A DNA stretch of 64,000 nt from Omphiscola glabra. Lineage: Eukaryota > Mollusca > Gastropoda > Lymnaeidae. The stretch spans positions 10,608,307 through 10,672,306 of the forward strand of contig OZ024809.1 in NCBI GenBank assembly GCA_964017045.1. The letters run 5' to 3'. Below, piece after piece: positions 1 through 11,820 of this stretch. How positions within the stretch are numbered: the stretch's first letter is position 1; each line of letters opens with the position of its first letter. Made by a program: the position numbers and the translations under genes. A model generated the notes under the pieces. The model did no database searches, was not told the origin of the DNA, and saw only the letters and a list, made by a program, of their open reading frames with translations.

Positions 1-875
1 TGATAGTAGCCTAGACATCTACTTCCGTATCCTATAAAACGACTTTCGTATCCTATATATATCTAGTCTCGTATCCCCTAAAGCTACTTTCGTATTCTAT
101 AAATCTTCTTTCGTATTCTATAAAGCTACTTTCATATCCTAAAAAGCTACTTTCATATCCTATAAAACTACTTTCGTATCCTATAAAGCTACTTCCGTAT
201 CCTATAAAGCTACTTTCGTATCCTATAAAGCTAATTTCATATCCTTTAAAGCTACTTTCATATCCTATAAAGCTACTTCCGTATCCTATAAAGCTACTTC
301 CGTATCCTATAACGCTACTTTCGTATCCTATAGAGCTACTTTCGTATCCTAGATTACGTATCATATAAAGCTACTTTCATATCCTATAAAGCTACTTTCA
401 TATCCTATAAAGCTACTTCCGTATCATATAAAGCTACTTCCATATCCCATAAAGCTACTTCCGTATCCTATAAAGATACTTCCGTATCCTATAAAGCTAC
501 TTTCGTATCCTATAAAGCTACTTTCGTATCCTAGATTACGTATCCTATAAAGCTACTTTCATATCCTATAAAGCTGCTTTTGTATCCTATAAAGCTACTT
601 ATGTATCCTATAAAGCTACTTTCATATCCTATAAAGCTACTTTCGTATCCTATAAAGCTACTTTCATATCCTATAAAGCTACTTTCGTATCCTATAAAGC
701 TACTTTCGTATCCTATAAAGCTACTTTCATATCCTATAAAGCTACTTCGTATCCTATAAAGCTACTTTCATATCCTATAAAGCTACTTTCATATCCTATA
801 AAGCTACTTTCGTATCCTATAAAGCTACTTTCATATCCTATAAAGTCACCTCCGTATGCTTCAAAGCTACCTCCA
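1..875. repeat. 21-bp minisatellite, about 41 copies, cut by the window edge
   Basis: The core is 'tatcctataaagctactttc' with c/a variation after 'tttc'. A 'cctagattacgtatc' variant occurs twice (349, 531). The unit is a multiple of three, so the minus strand stays open in part. Confidence 0.95.
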
Positions 876-922
876 GCATATTAAATATTCACTGAAAGTG
901 ATTTCTTCTTCGTTTGTGATGA

Positions 923-1471
923 CAGCAATGCTTCGACCCATTAATACAGTTCTTCATGTTGTGGCGACCCCCTACCACAAAATTATTTTCCTTGCTGCTT
1001 CATAACTGTAGAGCAGGGGTCGGGAACCTTTTTGTCTGAGAGAGCAATGGACACCACCTATTTTGAAAAGTAATTCTGTGAGAGCCATACATTATGTTTA
1101 AAACTAAAAATTCAAGTAAATGTGTGCATTTTGTCTAATTTCAACACTAAAAATGCAATAATTATGTCTCTGAATTCTTTTTAATAACATTTAATGCTGA
1201 GCTGCAGTAGAGTTTAGCTCATTTGTAGAATGAAATATTGATATGCAATTAATATGTAAATCATATGAGTCTAAAGAATTTTTTTTTTTTATAATCGAAT
1301 ATTTGTTTGCGAGCCAGATGCAGCCATCAATAGAACCACATCTGGCTCGCGAGCCATAGGTTCCCGACCCCTGCTGTAGAGGATAAAAGTTTTCCGATAG
1401 TCTTAGGCGACCCCTGAGAAAGAATCGTTCGACCCCCAAAGGGGTCGTGACCCACAGGCTGAGAACCGCTG
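923..1471 (-). mobile_element. SPIN-like hAT MITE, split by a second hAT insertion
   Basis: The minus strand begins CAGCGGTTCTCAGCCTGTGG at 1471 and continues with the same order of blocks as the copies at 20398 and 63526 (gtcgcctaaga, then aattattttgt, then gtcgccacaacatg). It is interrupted at 1014-1373 by another element. The distal terminus near 923 is eroded (cagcaatgcttcgaccc) and I see no convincing target duplication for the outer copy. Confidence 0.75.
1014..1373. mobile_element. Nested 360-bp nonautonomous hAT element with perfect 8-bp target duplication
   Basis: The termini CAGGGGTCGGGAACC and GGTTCCCGACCCCTG are exact inverted repeats. The element is flanked by ctgtagag at 1006-1013 and 1374-1381. 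The interior has the 'gagccagatg/catctggctcgc' type palindromic segments and no transposase. It lies inside the SPIN-like copy. Confidence 0.88.
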
Positions 1472-2739
1472 GTCTATGTGACATTTTTACGATCCATGGT
1501 ACTGGGAAACATAAAGCTATTGAATTTGTTAATTTGATTGAAGACGACTTCAATAAATTTTAAAACCACCATTAACAGATGCGTTTGAAGGGTTTCCTTT
1601 AATATAAGGCATCGTTTATTTATTTTTTGTATCCCAATAAATGGGAACTTGTTTATGATTACATTTTACATATTCAGTTTCAACACAGAGGTAACCATGG
1701 CGCTCAAGATTACAAAATTTATCAGGAACAATTAAAACGTAAGAGTGAGACATTTTAAGTATTTCTTGTTTCCTTAATGAAAATAATGACTTTAAGAGTG
1801 ATTAGGTAACTTTGTTGAAACCGGCGGAACACGCTGGTCAATTCTGACTGTGTCCGTGGGATATTTACTTGTTCAAAACTCTGTGTCCGCGAGGTACGGG
1901 TAAATTTACTAGTTAAAAATTCTTTTTCCGCGAGGTACGGGTATATTTACTAGTTCAAAACTATGACTTGTTTTGAAGCGGTTTAAATGGACTTGGTCGT
2001 GAATGTCATGACTGATATCATTGTAAGGCATTTTCGATCGATAATCTTTATTCATCGTAACGAAAAGAATTCCTGTAGTGTTCGCGTTGCTTTACGCTTT
2101 TAACAACTTTTAATTTCATGACATACATTGTATTATATGTCTTTTTGAACACGTTATAACTTTTTAAATCCGACCCCATGCCACACGACTCCATTGATTG
2201 TATTGACCCGCAAACCCCGTTATACAGTTTAACAATCAACCAAGCCCCTCCAGCCACTCTCTCCAAACTCCAGCCTTGATAAGAACGTATTTTAGCCCAG
2301 TGTTTTTCTAAGCTGTGGTCGTAAAACTGACACCAAGAGACAAACATATTAATGACTGCTTTCATGGCCGGTGGTACAGCGGGTGTACGGTGAGATAGGG
2401 TCCTCGAAGGCGGGATCAGAAAGGGTCACTACAAGATGGGACCGACAGCGGTGTTGGTTTTGTACTTCAGAATCCGAATAAATTTACCCGGTTTTGAGAA
2501 ATATTATGCTCTAGTCTGACAACAACGATAAATTTCAGTGGTCTAAACTCTTGATATTGAACAGTTCACAAGAATGGTCTCAAGCAGAACACGCGATAAG
2601 AAAGTTAAAAGTAAGAGTCAAGTGATAGCGGGGTGACAGTCATTAAAAAGCAATAATTTTGTTCACATTTTTTACCACATAGCTTAAACAACATTGCACT
2701 AATTGTGATAAATTGATTCCTAATAAATCCACAAGACAG

Positions 2740-2965
2740 CAGTTGGGGACATTCACTATAAATAATTTAGTGAGGACATATAGTTTGCATAAATGGTTTA
2801 GTGAGGGCTTACAATATGAATAAAAAGTCTAGAGAGGACATCCAGTATGAATTAATGTTTTAGTGAGGACATAATATAGTTTAAATAAATGGTGGGGACA
2901 TCCCGTGTCAGTTTGAATGAATGGTTTAGTGGGGACATCCCGTGTCAGTTTGAATGAATGGTTTA
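2740..2965. repeat. Degenerate ~37-bp repeat
   Basis: Loose copies of 'ggtttagtgaggacat' and two near-identical copies of 'gggacatcccgtgtcagttt' precede a C run at 3024-3035. Confidence 0.6.
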
Positions 2966-3144
2966 GTTATGCGACTTTACAGTGTTTAAGAATGAAAACA
3001 TTCCCTGGTCTATTATCCACAACACCCCCCCCCCCCACAAATCCCGCCTATATCTCTCAAATGACCCAAATAATTCCAATAAAATATGAATACTACAAAA
3101 TTTGGTGTGGGCAAAATACTGGAGGGATCACTAACAGTTTACGA

Positions 3145-3458
3145 GTTGGGGTGGTATGGAGGTGGTTGGGGTGGTATGGATGTGTTTGGGTGGTATGGAT
3201 GTGGTTGGGGTGGTATGGATGTGGTTGGGGTGGTATGGATGTGGTTGGGGTGGTATGGATGTGGTTGGGGTGGTATGGATGTGGTTGTGGTGGTATGGAT
3301 GTGGTTGGGGTGGTATGGAGGTGTTTGGGTGGTATGGATGTGGTTGGGGTGGTATGGAGGTGTTTGGGTGGTATGGATGTGGTTGGGGTGGTATGGATGT
3401 GGTTGGGGTGGTATGGAGGTGTTTGGGGTGGTATGGAGGTGTTTGGGTGGGTGATATG
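3145..3458. repeat. 20-bp G/T-rich minisatellite, about 16 copies
   Basis: The unit is 'ggggtggtatggatgtggtt', with 19-bp variants 'ggaggtgtttgggtggtat'. The period is not a multiple of three, so every frame gives the same Gly/Trp/Val-rich permuted peptide. The G clusters could support quadruplex formation. Confidence 0.93.
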
Positions 3459-4179
3459 GTCGGATTAAGACATAGACATAAGTATAAGGCTTCAGTTTTG
3501 CTGTTTTAAGCACACCCCACCCCTTTTTCCGAGTACTCTTTTAATCCCGGGGAGTTTAATGACGCCAGAAGGATACAGTGTTTAAGCGAGGGTTTGTATA
3601 CACACAGGCTGACCCTATGATTTACAGTAACGATCGCAGTAAGCCGGTTGTTACACTGTCACTAACAACACGAGGGAACTTCAGCTAAAATATCTTCTCA
3701 TTGGCTGATAGGATCTCGCGTGAACTTGTTTTATTGTCCGCCATTCCTGGGGCTCGGGGCCATTCAATGTTACAGACAGATTATTAGGTCGATAATTATT
3801 AGATTATGGGAAAGGTTAATAGTTTTTTAAGAAGATCGTCGTATTTATTATTTTACATCAGTCGTCAGCTGCACTATAGGTATCGAATTATTTATCTTAT
3901 GTTAATTATTTACGATTATTGGATATAATTATAAATAAAATGATGTGTCATCTGATTTCCAGGAATTAATTTGTGTTGATTAAAAAAAAGGGGCGCAAAA
4001 AATGAAAAAGTCACACGAACTCCCCACATCCCCACCCGCTCCCCTAACACACTTACGTATACCCCAATGACCAATGAGGATAATGACTTATCATTACACC
4101 CTAATATTTATGAGGTGACCAGAATTAGTAGTTCATGAATAAATCATCAAGTTCGGTTATAATGTGACATTTTCGGTAA
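3459..4179. other. No gene seen
   Basis: Unique-looking, AT-rich sequence. No repeat, RNA gene or convincing open frame. Confidence 0.5.
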
Positions 4180-4395
4180 ACTTAACAGTTTTATGGTTCA
4201 ACAACATTTTAAGAATAACTTGAACTTAAACAGTTTTATGGTTCAACAACATTTTAAGAATAACTTGAACTTAAACAGTTTTATGGTTCAACAACATTTT
4301 AAGAATAACTTGAACTTAAACAGTTTTATGGTTCAATATCAATGTAAGAATAACTTAAACAGTTTTATAATTCAAAATCATTTTAAGAATAACTC
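4180..4395. repeat. 45-bp minisatellite, about 5 copies
   Basis: The unit contains 'cagttttatggttcaacaac' and 'attttaagaataacttgaac'. The later copies shorten and degrade. As a multiple of three it gives an 87-codon open frame that is only repeat. Confidence 0.9.
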
Positions 4396-5769
4396 TAAGT
4401 CTTTTAAGGAAACATATTTTTTTAAGAAATCAAAAATATTGTTTAAAAAAAGATAACAGCTAAAAACAATTATAAATAAAGCACAAACACTTCAAAGAAG
4501 AAAATATTTCTGTACTGACGAGTTCGAACTGGTTAAAGCCTTAGAGTCTTAAGTTCCAATGGACAACAATAATAATAATCAATACATTTTTCATCAATGA
4601 ACTCACCTTTTAAAAAATCAATACACGATCAATATTTCCTGATTCCGCGATTGAAAAGTCAACTCGACACTGTTTTAAGTAGAGAACACAGTCTAAGGAA
4701 ATGAATGCCGATATTCACTGTTGCATTCCTCTCAGTTGTTTCTAAAACTTTCCTTTCAAATCTCACTCGCCTTTAAAGTCCGATCATGATAACAACAGCG
4801 ACAGTATAGCAGAATGTCTTCATGCCTTGTCCAGCATTAGAAGATGTTGAACAAAGACCGGTAACTCACCGCAAAGCCCGGTAACTGCTTGTGTTATAAG
4901 AGTTATGTCCCATGTCGTCACGCCAACCCTTGGACCAGTAAGTCGTGGTGAGTCGTGTGATAAGATCGACAACTACTTGGAGATGCCAAGGGAGGGGGTC
5001 ACCGCACACTTCTTGACACGCATGACGGCAACATTATAACAGGGCGTGGTCAGCTCCAACGGGGCGTGGTAGGCATGTCGACCTTCACGTCTCTGTCAAG
5101 AGTGATCCACTTTCACTCACGCGCATCTTCTACCGATTTAAACAATTTGTGGATATCTTCGATTGTGGATACCTTCAAAACGTGACAGCTTGAAATGTGG
5201 ATAGCTTCAAATTGTGGATCTTAGACTAGTCAAAAGCTTGAACTGTTAACATCTTAACTTCAGGATATGACAAGTTGGGACAAATGAGATGTGATCAAAA
5301 TTTCGACGACCTTCACTTTGGCAACTGTTGCGAGCTACTGTTAATGTCAAACATAGCTTCCATTAGGAAAAAAATGGCAAGATGTATTGCTTTGTAAGTT
5401 AACTTTGTGCTGTGCACGTTCAAGTCCATCGAATGAGAAACTAATATCCCAACACAGCACAACACAGAACATAAACTTCCCAGGGAATCCAGCTCTAGTT
5501 ATCCCACCGATCTGACCGTGTGGTCCCACTCGACCATCTCTAATCAAGATTCACTTTTCCCCCTCAAGATCGTTTCAGTGGTAGTGCACGAGTGGTCAGG
5601 CGAGTGGACATCTGACCGAGCCGAGCAGAGAGACGGAGTGACAAGGTGTGAACGTTGACACAATTTGACGCAGTCCAGGTAATGATGAGAGTCACGTGGT
5701 GTTGACCTAGATTGCCGTGGCCCACGCTGCGAGGCAACTTCGTGAATTGGAGAAGTGCCCTGTAGTATG
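4396..5769. other. No gene seen
   Basis: Mixed composition. At 5140-5220 'tgtggatatcttcgatt' recurs loosely. A 66-codon minus-strand frame near 5347-5547 lacks a recognisable domain. Confidence 0.45.
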
Positions 5770-6089
5770 GTATAAATTAGGGGTCGGAAAACTACGGCAC
5801 GCGGGCCTGATCCGGCCCGCCAAGCACTAAGAAAGTTAATTAATAATATAATTATTTATTTATTTACAAAAATAAGTACTAACAAATCAGCATATGCTGA
5901 AAGCATTATCATGTCCTTCTCCACGAAATAGATTTACGAGATCCAGGTTCTTTTTAATTTTTTCCAATGGGAAATTATTTTAAGTTAGTATAAATAATTC
6001 AGTTATGGAATTTTCGTCCTTATTGAATTGAAAATTTGAAACCCACAATTATTGCCATTTGTTAGCGGAGTCAATAGTGATTAGGATGT

Positions 6090-6800
6090 GACAGAAGAGG
6101 TAGACAAATCCATTGCTAAGCACAAATTGGAATTAACAAATTTGAAGTGTGTCACAACAGATAGTGGTAAAGGGAAAAGTTTTATTTGTACAATTAACAA
6201 ACCTGATCAATGATGATAGAATTTACAAGCCCATGAATTTTAAATTTCACTATTCATCACAAGGCAATGTATGGACAATAGCTGGGACCTGTGGTTTGAA
6301 AATAGGAAATTTTATTTACTACCATAATCTCAATCATCGTCAGTTTCAATCATCGTCAGTTTCAATCATCGTCAGTTTCAATCATCGTCAGTTTCAATCA
6401 TCGTCAGTTTCAATCATCGTCAGTTTCAATCATCGTCAGTTTCAATCATCGTCAGTTTCAATCATCGTCAGTTTCAATCATCGTCAGTTTCAATCATCGT
6501 CAGTTTCAATCATCGTCAGTTTCAATCATCGTCAGTTTCAATCATCGTCAGTTTTAATCATCGTCAGTTTCAATCATCGTCAGTTTCAATCATCGTCAGT
6601 TTCAATCATCTTCGGTTTCACGAACGAGGGAACTAAAAGCTACAACTCCCGACTTGCCCTAACACACTTCTGTCACGTGCCTCAGTTGTGGCAAGGTTTT
6701 GTCGCGATTTCTGAATAAGAAACTGAAATTTTCTTGAATGAAAAAAGTGTTCTTTTTCTGCAATTTGACAAAGTCAAAAAACTAAGTATGCTCATTCTCA
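6090..6800 (+). pseudogene. hAT transposase remnant (GTF2IRD2/ZBED-like)
   Basis: Short stretches separated by stops resemble the catalytic-region neighbourhood (TTDSGKG) and the later 'CLSRGKVL..FLNEK' stretch of hAT transposases. A 16-bp minisatellite at 6330-6619 interrupts them. No continuous frame survives, so no activity is expected. Identification rests on remembered family motifs. Confidence 0.5.
6330..6619. repeat. 16-bp minisatellite, about 18 copies, inside the hAT element
   Basis: The unit is 'gtttcaatcatcgtca', almost invariant. Three units make 48 bp, so the peptide is a 16-residue repeat. Confidence 0.96.
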
Positions 6801-6920
6801 GTTTGGGGCCGAGCTAAAGCTCTCTGATGGCCCCGACCTCCACATTACAGGTATCTTTTAGGCAGTGCCAAATATTAAAATTTCGACGTGGATTTTTCGC
6901 AACTTCTCAGTGTCGGGCAC

Positions 6921-7682
6921 TCGGCCAGAAAGTGAGCTGCTGTCTCTGGCGCCTTCCCACAGTGGCGACATCTCGGCCAGAAAGTGAACTGCTGTCTCTG
7001 GCGCCTTCCCACAGTGGCGAAATCTCGGCCAGAAAGTGAGCTGCTGTCTCTGGTGCCTTCCCACAGTGTCGACATCTCGGTCAGAAAGTGAACTGCTGTC
7101 TCTGGCGCCTTTTCACAGTGGCGACATCTCGGCCAGAAAGTGAACTGCTGTCTCTGGCGCCTTCCCACAGTGGCGACATCTCGGCCCTGTCTCTGGCGCC
7201 TTCCCACAGTGGCGACATATCGGCCCTGTCTCTGGCGCCTTTCCACAGTGGCGACATATCGGCCCTGTCTCTGGCGCCTTCCCACAGTGGCGACATCTCA
7301 GTCAGAAAGTGAACTGCTGTCTCTGGCGCCTTCCAACAGTGGCGACATCTCGGCCCTGTCTCTGGCGCCTTCCCACAGTGGCGACATCTCGGCCCTGTCT
7401 CTGGCGCCATCCCACAGTGGCGACATCTCGGCCCTGTCTCTGGCGCCTTCCCACAGTGGCGACATCTCGGCCCTGTCTCTGGCGCCTTCCCACAGTGGCG
7501 ACATCTCGGCCCTGTCTCTGGCGCCTTCCCACAGTGGCGACATCTCGGCCCTGTCTCTGGCGCCTTCCCACAGTGGCGACATCTCGGCCCTGTCTCTGGC
7601 GCCATCCCACAGTGGCGACATCTCGGCCAGAAAGTGAACTGCTATGTCTCTGGCGCCTTCCCACAGTGGCGACATCTCGGGC
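6921..7682. repeat. Composite 36/52-bp minisatellite inside the hAT element
   Basis: The shared core is 'ctctggcgccttcccacagt' plus 'ggcgacatctcgg'. Long units add 'ccagaaagtgaactgctg'; short units lack it. Long units lie at both ends and short ones fill 7185-7290 and 7345-7625, so the array grew by amplifying a deleted variant. Confidence 0.95.
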
Positions 7683-7769
7683 CAAGAAGAGAATTCAACC
7701 AGAGTCCCCCATGCCCAGAGCCTAAAGGACTTTGTCAAAAAGGTTTGCCGACCTCTGGTTTAAATCCTA

Positions 7770-8070
7770 ATACTATTAGTGTTGAGTAGCCTTTACAACC
7801 TGAAAGTGTTGAGTAGCCTTTACAACCTGATAGTATTGAGTAGCCTTTACAACCTGACAGTATTGTGTAGCATGTACAACCTGAAAGCGTTGAGTAGCTT
7901 GTACAACCTGAAAGTATGGAGTAGTACGTGCAACTAGAAAGTATTGAGTATACTATTTGCAATCTGAAAGTGTTGAGTAGCCTGTACAACCAGAAAGTAT
8001 TGAGTAGTATGTACCACCAGAAAATATTGAGTAGTCTGTACAGCCAGAAAGTATTGAGTAGTCTGTACAA
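7770..8070. repeat. 27-bp minisatellite, about 11 copies
   Basis: The core is 'gtattgagtagcctttacaa' with 'cctgaaa'. It starts within 5 bp of the hAT right target duplication. Confidence 0.9.
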
Positions 8071-8107
8071 TTATTATCACGGGCCTTCAGAAAATGGGGG
8101 GCGGAGG

Positions 8108-8374
8108 ATGGTAGCGAAAAATGGTATCCATTTCCTGAAGGGAAGGAGTGTTAGCCAATAATGGTATCCATTTCCTGAAGGGAAGAAGTGGTAGCGAATA
8201 ATGGTATCCATTTCCTGAAGGGAAGGAGTGGTAGCGAATAATGGTATCCATTTCCTGAAGGGAAGGAGTGGTAGCGAATAATGGTATCCATTTCCTGAAG
8301 GGAAGGAGTGGTAGCGAATAATGGTATCCATTTCCTGAAGGGGATGAGTGGTAGCGAATAATGGTATCCATTTC
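8108..8374. repeat. 40-bp minisatellite, about 6.5 copies
   Basis: The core is 'gtagcgaataatggtatcca' followed by 'tttcctgaagggaaggagtg'; copies are nearly identical. Confidence 0.95.
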
Positions 8375-8474
8375 ATTACTAGTATTGCTTGAGTATTACG
8401 TAAATAATAATATTTACTTTTTGAAAAATTCTTACATTACGATTTTCATTGAAAATAAATCTGCTTATGTACCC

Positions 8475-8880
8475 CACAATCAAGTAATAGAACACAATCA
8501 ACTTATAACACACAATCAAGTTATACCATAATATTGAGTTTTACCGCGCAATCAACCTGTACAACACAATCACCTTACACGACACACTGGACTTTTACCA
8601 CACAATCAACTTAAACCACACAATCAACTTTTACGACGCAATAAACGTATCAATCAGCTTATACCAGACAAGCAACTGATACCAGACAAACAGCTTATAT
8701 CACACAATCAGCTTATACCAGGCAAGCAACTGATACCAGACAAACAGCTTATATCACACAATCAGCTTATACCAGGCAAGCAACTGATACCAGACAAACA
8801 GCTTATATCCCACAATCAGCTTATACCAGGCAAGCAACTGATACCAGACAAACAGCTTATATCACACAATCAGCTTATTA
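8475..8880. repeat. Degenerate ~18-bp repeat passing into four 54-bp units
   Basis: Left part: loose 'cacacaatcaacttatac'. Right part (8657-8878): a compound unit with 'caggcaagcaactgatacca' and 'gacaaacagcttatatcaca', an expanded higher-order form of the left part. Confidence 0.88.
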
Positions 8881-8924
8881 CAATAATAACTCATCAAACT
8901 CATTCTACAACACTATCCACTGTG

Positions 8925-9360
8925 TTTATACACAAATGAACTTACTTAATCCACTGTGTTTAAACACAAATGAAATTACTTTACCATTGTGTTCAAACAC
9001 AAATGAACTTACTTAATCCACTGTGTTTAAACACTAATGAAATTACTTTACCATTGTGTTCAAACACAAATGAACTTACTTAATCCACTGTGTTTAAACA
9101 CAACTGAACTAACTTAATCCAATGTGTTCAAACATAAATGAACTTACTTAATCCACTGTGTTCAAACACAAATGAACTTAAATATCCACTGGGTTCAAAC
9201 ACAAATGAACTTACTTAATCCACTGTGTTCAAACACAAATTAAATTACTAAATCCAGTGGGTTCAAACACAAATGAACTTACTTAATCCACTGTGTTCAA
9301 ACACAAATTAAATTACTAAATCCACTGTGTTCAAACACAAATGAACTTACTTAATCAACT
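8925..9360. repeat. 34-bp minisatellite, about 13 copies
   Basis: The core is 'aatccactgtgttcaaacac' plus 'aaatgaacttactt'. A sub-variant 'attaaattactaaatcca' alternates in the right half. Confidence 0.93.
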
Positions 9361-10072
9361 GTCACCAAGCTTGCAATGACTTCATTAATTGTACGTTCAT
9401 CCAGTGAACACATCCGTTAGCGGAGTGTGGGAATAGTAATCCATTAATCCTTAGCTTTCCCTTGTCATTTCAAGTCGACTCTGCAGAGCGCTAGTGACCA
9501 GACTATGTCGTTATGTTATGACAGGGCTTAGCGTGGAGGTCCCAGGGGTCGGGGTCAGGGGTCTGAGCCGCAGAGCAAACAGACTGATGGGCTAACGGAC
9601 CGTGTTGACGGTCGGATGTGACCGCAAGTGACACTCAACAACAGTCAACACGGGGAGGGGGGAGGGGGGATCGTTAACTTAAATAGGGCGGGGGGGGGGC
9701 AGAGATCGTGAAACATAAACATGGGGGGGGGGTCGCAGAGGGGAGGAACACACATGATGTGAAGTTATTGACGGGGTGTATTGTCAGTGTTTAGGGCAGG
9801 TACATTGAAGGGACAGAGAGAAGTCACAAGAGGAGGTTAATAAACTCTATTAATGAATAATGAAGGTAAAGACTACAGGGCTCGCGTCCTCCAGGAACGC
9901 ATGGGGACTGCATTCCTATACTTTTATGTGTTGGTGTGGCTGTGGGAGGATATTTGATGAGTTCCCACACTGGTAAGGAGCATGTCATATGTCAATGACA
10001 ACATGAACATGCGTAGTGGAAGTGACGGGAAAAGCTGGAGGGAGAAACGCAAGATGGCAAGTGTAAGAAGAA
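9361..10072. other. No gene seen; G runs
   Basis: Unique-looking sequence with several uninterrupted G runs of 7-10 (9650-9735). No RNA gene or domain recognised. Confidence 0.45.
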
Positions 10073-10195
10073 GGAAGGACACCAAGAAGAGACTGGGAGG
10101 AATGTAGAGAGACACCAAGAAGACACTGGGAGGAATGTAGAGAGGGACACCAAGAAGAGACTGGGAGGAATGTAGAGAGGGACACCAAGAAGAGA
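10073..10195. repeat. 34/35-bp minisatellite, about 3.5 copies
   Basis: The core is 'gacaccaagaagagactggg' plus 'aggaatgtagagagg'. Confidence 0.88.
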
Positions 10196-10347
10196 CAACA
10201 GAAGGATAATCTGCTGGGGAGTATACTATGACCACTTAAATACCTAAGTCATAGGAGTAAGCGATCAAACTGACTAAATCCTTTTGCTTAAAGCTAAAGA
10301 CTCTCAGATAGTTTGTGCGAGAGGGGATGTGTTGGTGATTGTATGAA

Positions 10348-11006
10348 AAAAGTCACAGGAAAAAGTCATAAGAAAAAATTCACAGGAAAAAGTCATAAGA
10401 AAAAATTCACAGGAAAAAGTCATAAGAAAAAAGTCACAAGAAAAAGTCATAAGAAAAAAGTCACAGGAAAAAGTCATAAGAAAAAAGTCATAGGAAAAAG
10501 TCATAAGAAAAAAGTCACAGGAAAAAATCACAAGAAAAAAGTCACAGGAAAAAGTCATAAGAAAAAGTCAAAGGAAAAAATTCATAAGAAAAAAGTCACA
10601 GGAAAAAGTCATAAGAAAAAAAGTCACAGGAAAAAGTCATAAGAAAAAATTCACAGGAAAAAGTCACAGGAAAAAGTCATAGGAAAAAAGTCACAGGAAA
10701 AAGTCATAAGAAAAAAGTCACAGGAAAAAGTCAAAAGAAAAAAGTCACAGGAAAAAGTCATAAGAATAAAGTCACAGGTATAAGTCATAAGAAAAAAAGT
10801 CACAGGAAAAAGTCATAAGAAAAAAGTCACAGGAAAAAGTCATAAGAAAAAAGTCACAGGAAAAAGTCATAAGAAAAAAGTAACAGGAAAAGTCATAAGA
10901 AAAAGTCACAGGAAAAAGTCATCAGAAAAAAGTCACAGGAAAAAGTCATAAGAAAAAAGTCACAGGAAAAAGTCATAAGTAAAAAAGTCACAGGAAAAAA
11001 AGTCAA
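10348..11006. repeat. 27-bp minisatellite, about 24 copies
   Basis: The core is 'gtcacaggaaaaagtcataa' plus 'gaaaaaa'. Purine-rich. The unit is a multiple of three and yields Lys/His/Ser-rich open frames on the plus strand. Confidence 0.95.
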
Positions 11007-11454
11007 CCTAATTATCAGCGTTTATGAAATGATATTTCTAGGTCCATATGTTTAGTTACTGAAAAACAGTCAATTGAAAATAGCAATACCTTATCCAGTG
11101 TCATGTTTTGATTCACGATTGGGATTAAATATGTGCTTGATATTGATATTATATATACACATTATAATTCAGACATTTCTTCTTCTTCTTCTATACATTA
11201 AGGGACCACGATCAATTTATTGATCATTATGGCTCCTATGAATGTAGATGGGATTTGCAATGTCTCTGCGCCTGGTGTTGATCAGGATATTTCACTGGTT
11301 ACAAGAGTAACTGTGTGAGGGTATCATGCACTGGGGGTTGGAAGGCCTGAGGCAATAGACGCAAATGAGTCAAGTGTTGTCGCCTCAACTGTTCCTTTTG
11401 GAAGCTTGTTATTTTATTAATATGATTTATCATTACCCAGTTTTACATGTGTGT
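11007..11454. other. No gene; retroelement-like stretch
   Basis: A (ttc)n tract at 11178 is followed by 'ggaccacgatcaatttattg' and 'gcctggtgttgatcaggata', which may be part of a dispersed element. A (tg)n microsatellite lies at 11449-11469. Confidence 0.35.
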
Positions 11455-11820
11455 GTGTGTGTGTGTGTTATTTGTATTATGTATAAATATGACAATCACA
11501 CATTTAATTATATGCTTGATTCAAAATTGTTTACACTGTCTGTTCTCAGTGCCAGCGCTAGACATCTTTATGTTGGGTGAAAATAGGCAATTGTCGCCCT
11601 CTGAAAATGTTTGGGAAGTGTTCAGAGATAAAAATTGGCCTAGGCGCCTGTGTGATGATCACGCATCGTACCCTGCATGACCCGGCCGTGATTGTTTTGC
11701 ATGAAGCCAATAAACACGAATATTACAGATTAAATAACCATAAATGGTTGTAAGCTATTGGGTCAGAGATTAAGCTCTCGTCCAAAAGGTTTGTCATTCG
11801 ATTCTCGCGTCTCATCTCAC
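11455..11820 (+). mobile_element. Dispersed repeat with tRNA-like promoter motifs, copy 1
   Basis: The blocks catttaattatatgc, caataaacacgaatatt and tgggtcagagattaa recur in order on the opposite strand at 33478-33690. The 3' part has a B-box-like cattcgattctcgc, suggesting a tRNA-derived SINE. About 140 bp (11549-11690, with cagtgccagcgctag at one end) is absent from the other copy and may be a later insertion. Confidence 0.5.

Larger units (their letters stand above)
876..2730. other. Intergenic; hAT insertions, otherwise no gene
   Basis: Outside the elements at 923-1471 the stretch is AT-rich unique-looking sequence. At 1850-1965 a segment with gcgaggtacgggta recurs two to three times at about 48-bp spacing. 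Short open frames at 1191-1553 and 2048-2365 show no recognisable domain. Confidence 0.5.
5778..7757 (+). mobile_element. Decayed hAT transposon with 7/8 target duplication
   Basis: The left end (tAGGGGTCGG, then cggcccgcc) and right end (CCGACCTCTG) form degenerate hAT termini. The flanks gtataaat (5770-5777) and gtttaaat (7758-7765) match at 7 of 8. Frames around 6090-6185 and 6655-6790 read as broken transposase: a 'LTNLKCVTTDSGKGK' segment, then 'LSCGKVLSRFLNKKLKFS', like GTF2IRD2/ZBED-type hAT proteins. Stops and frameshifts are present. Two minisatellites make up over half of its length. Confidence 0.75.

Noticed and set aside
3086..3513. Gly/Trp/Val-rich and Pro/His-rich frames
   Set aside because: 20-bp minisatellite read in all frames.
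6875..7738. Several 110-174 codon frames on both strands
   Set aside because: All come from the 36/52-bp minisatellite in the hAT element.
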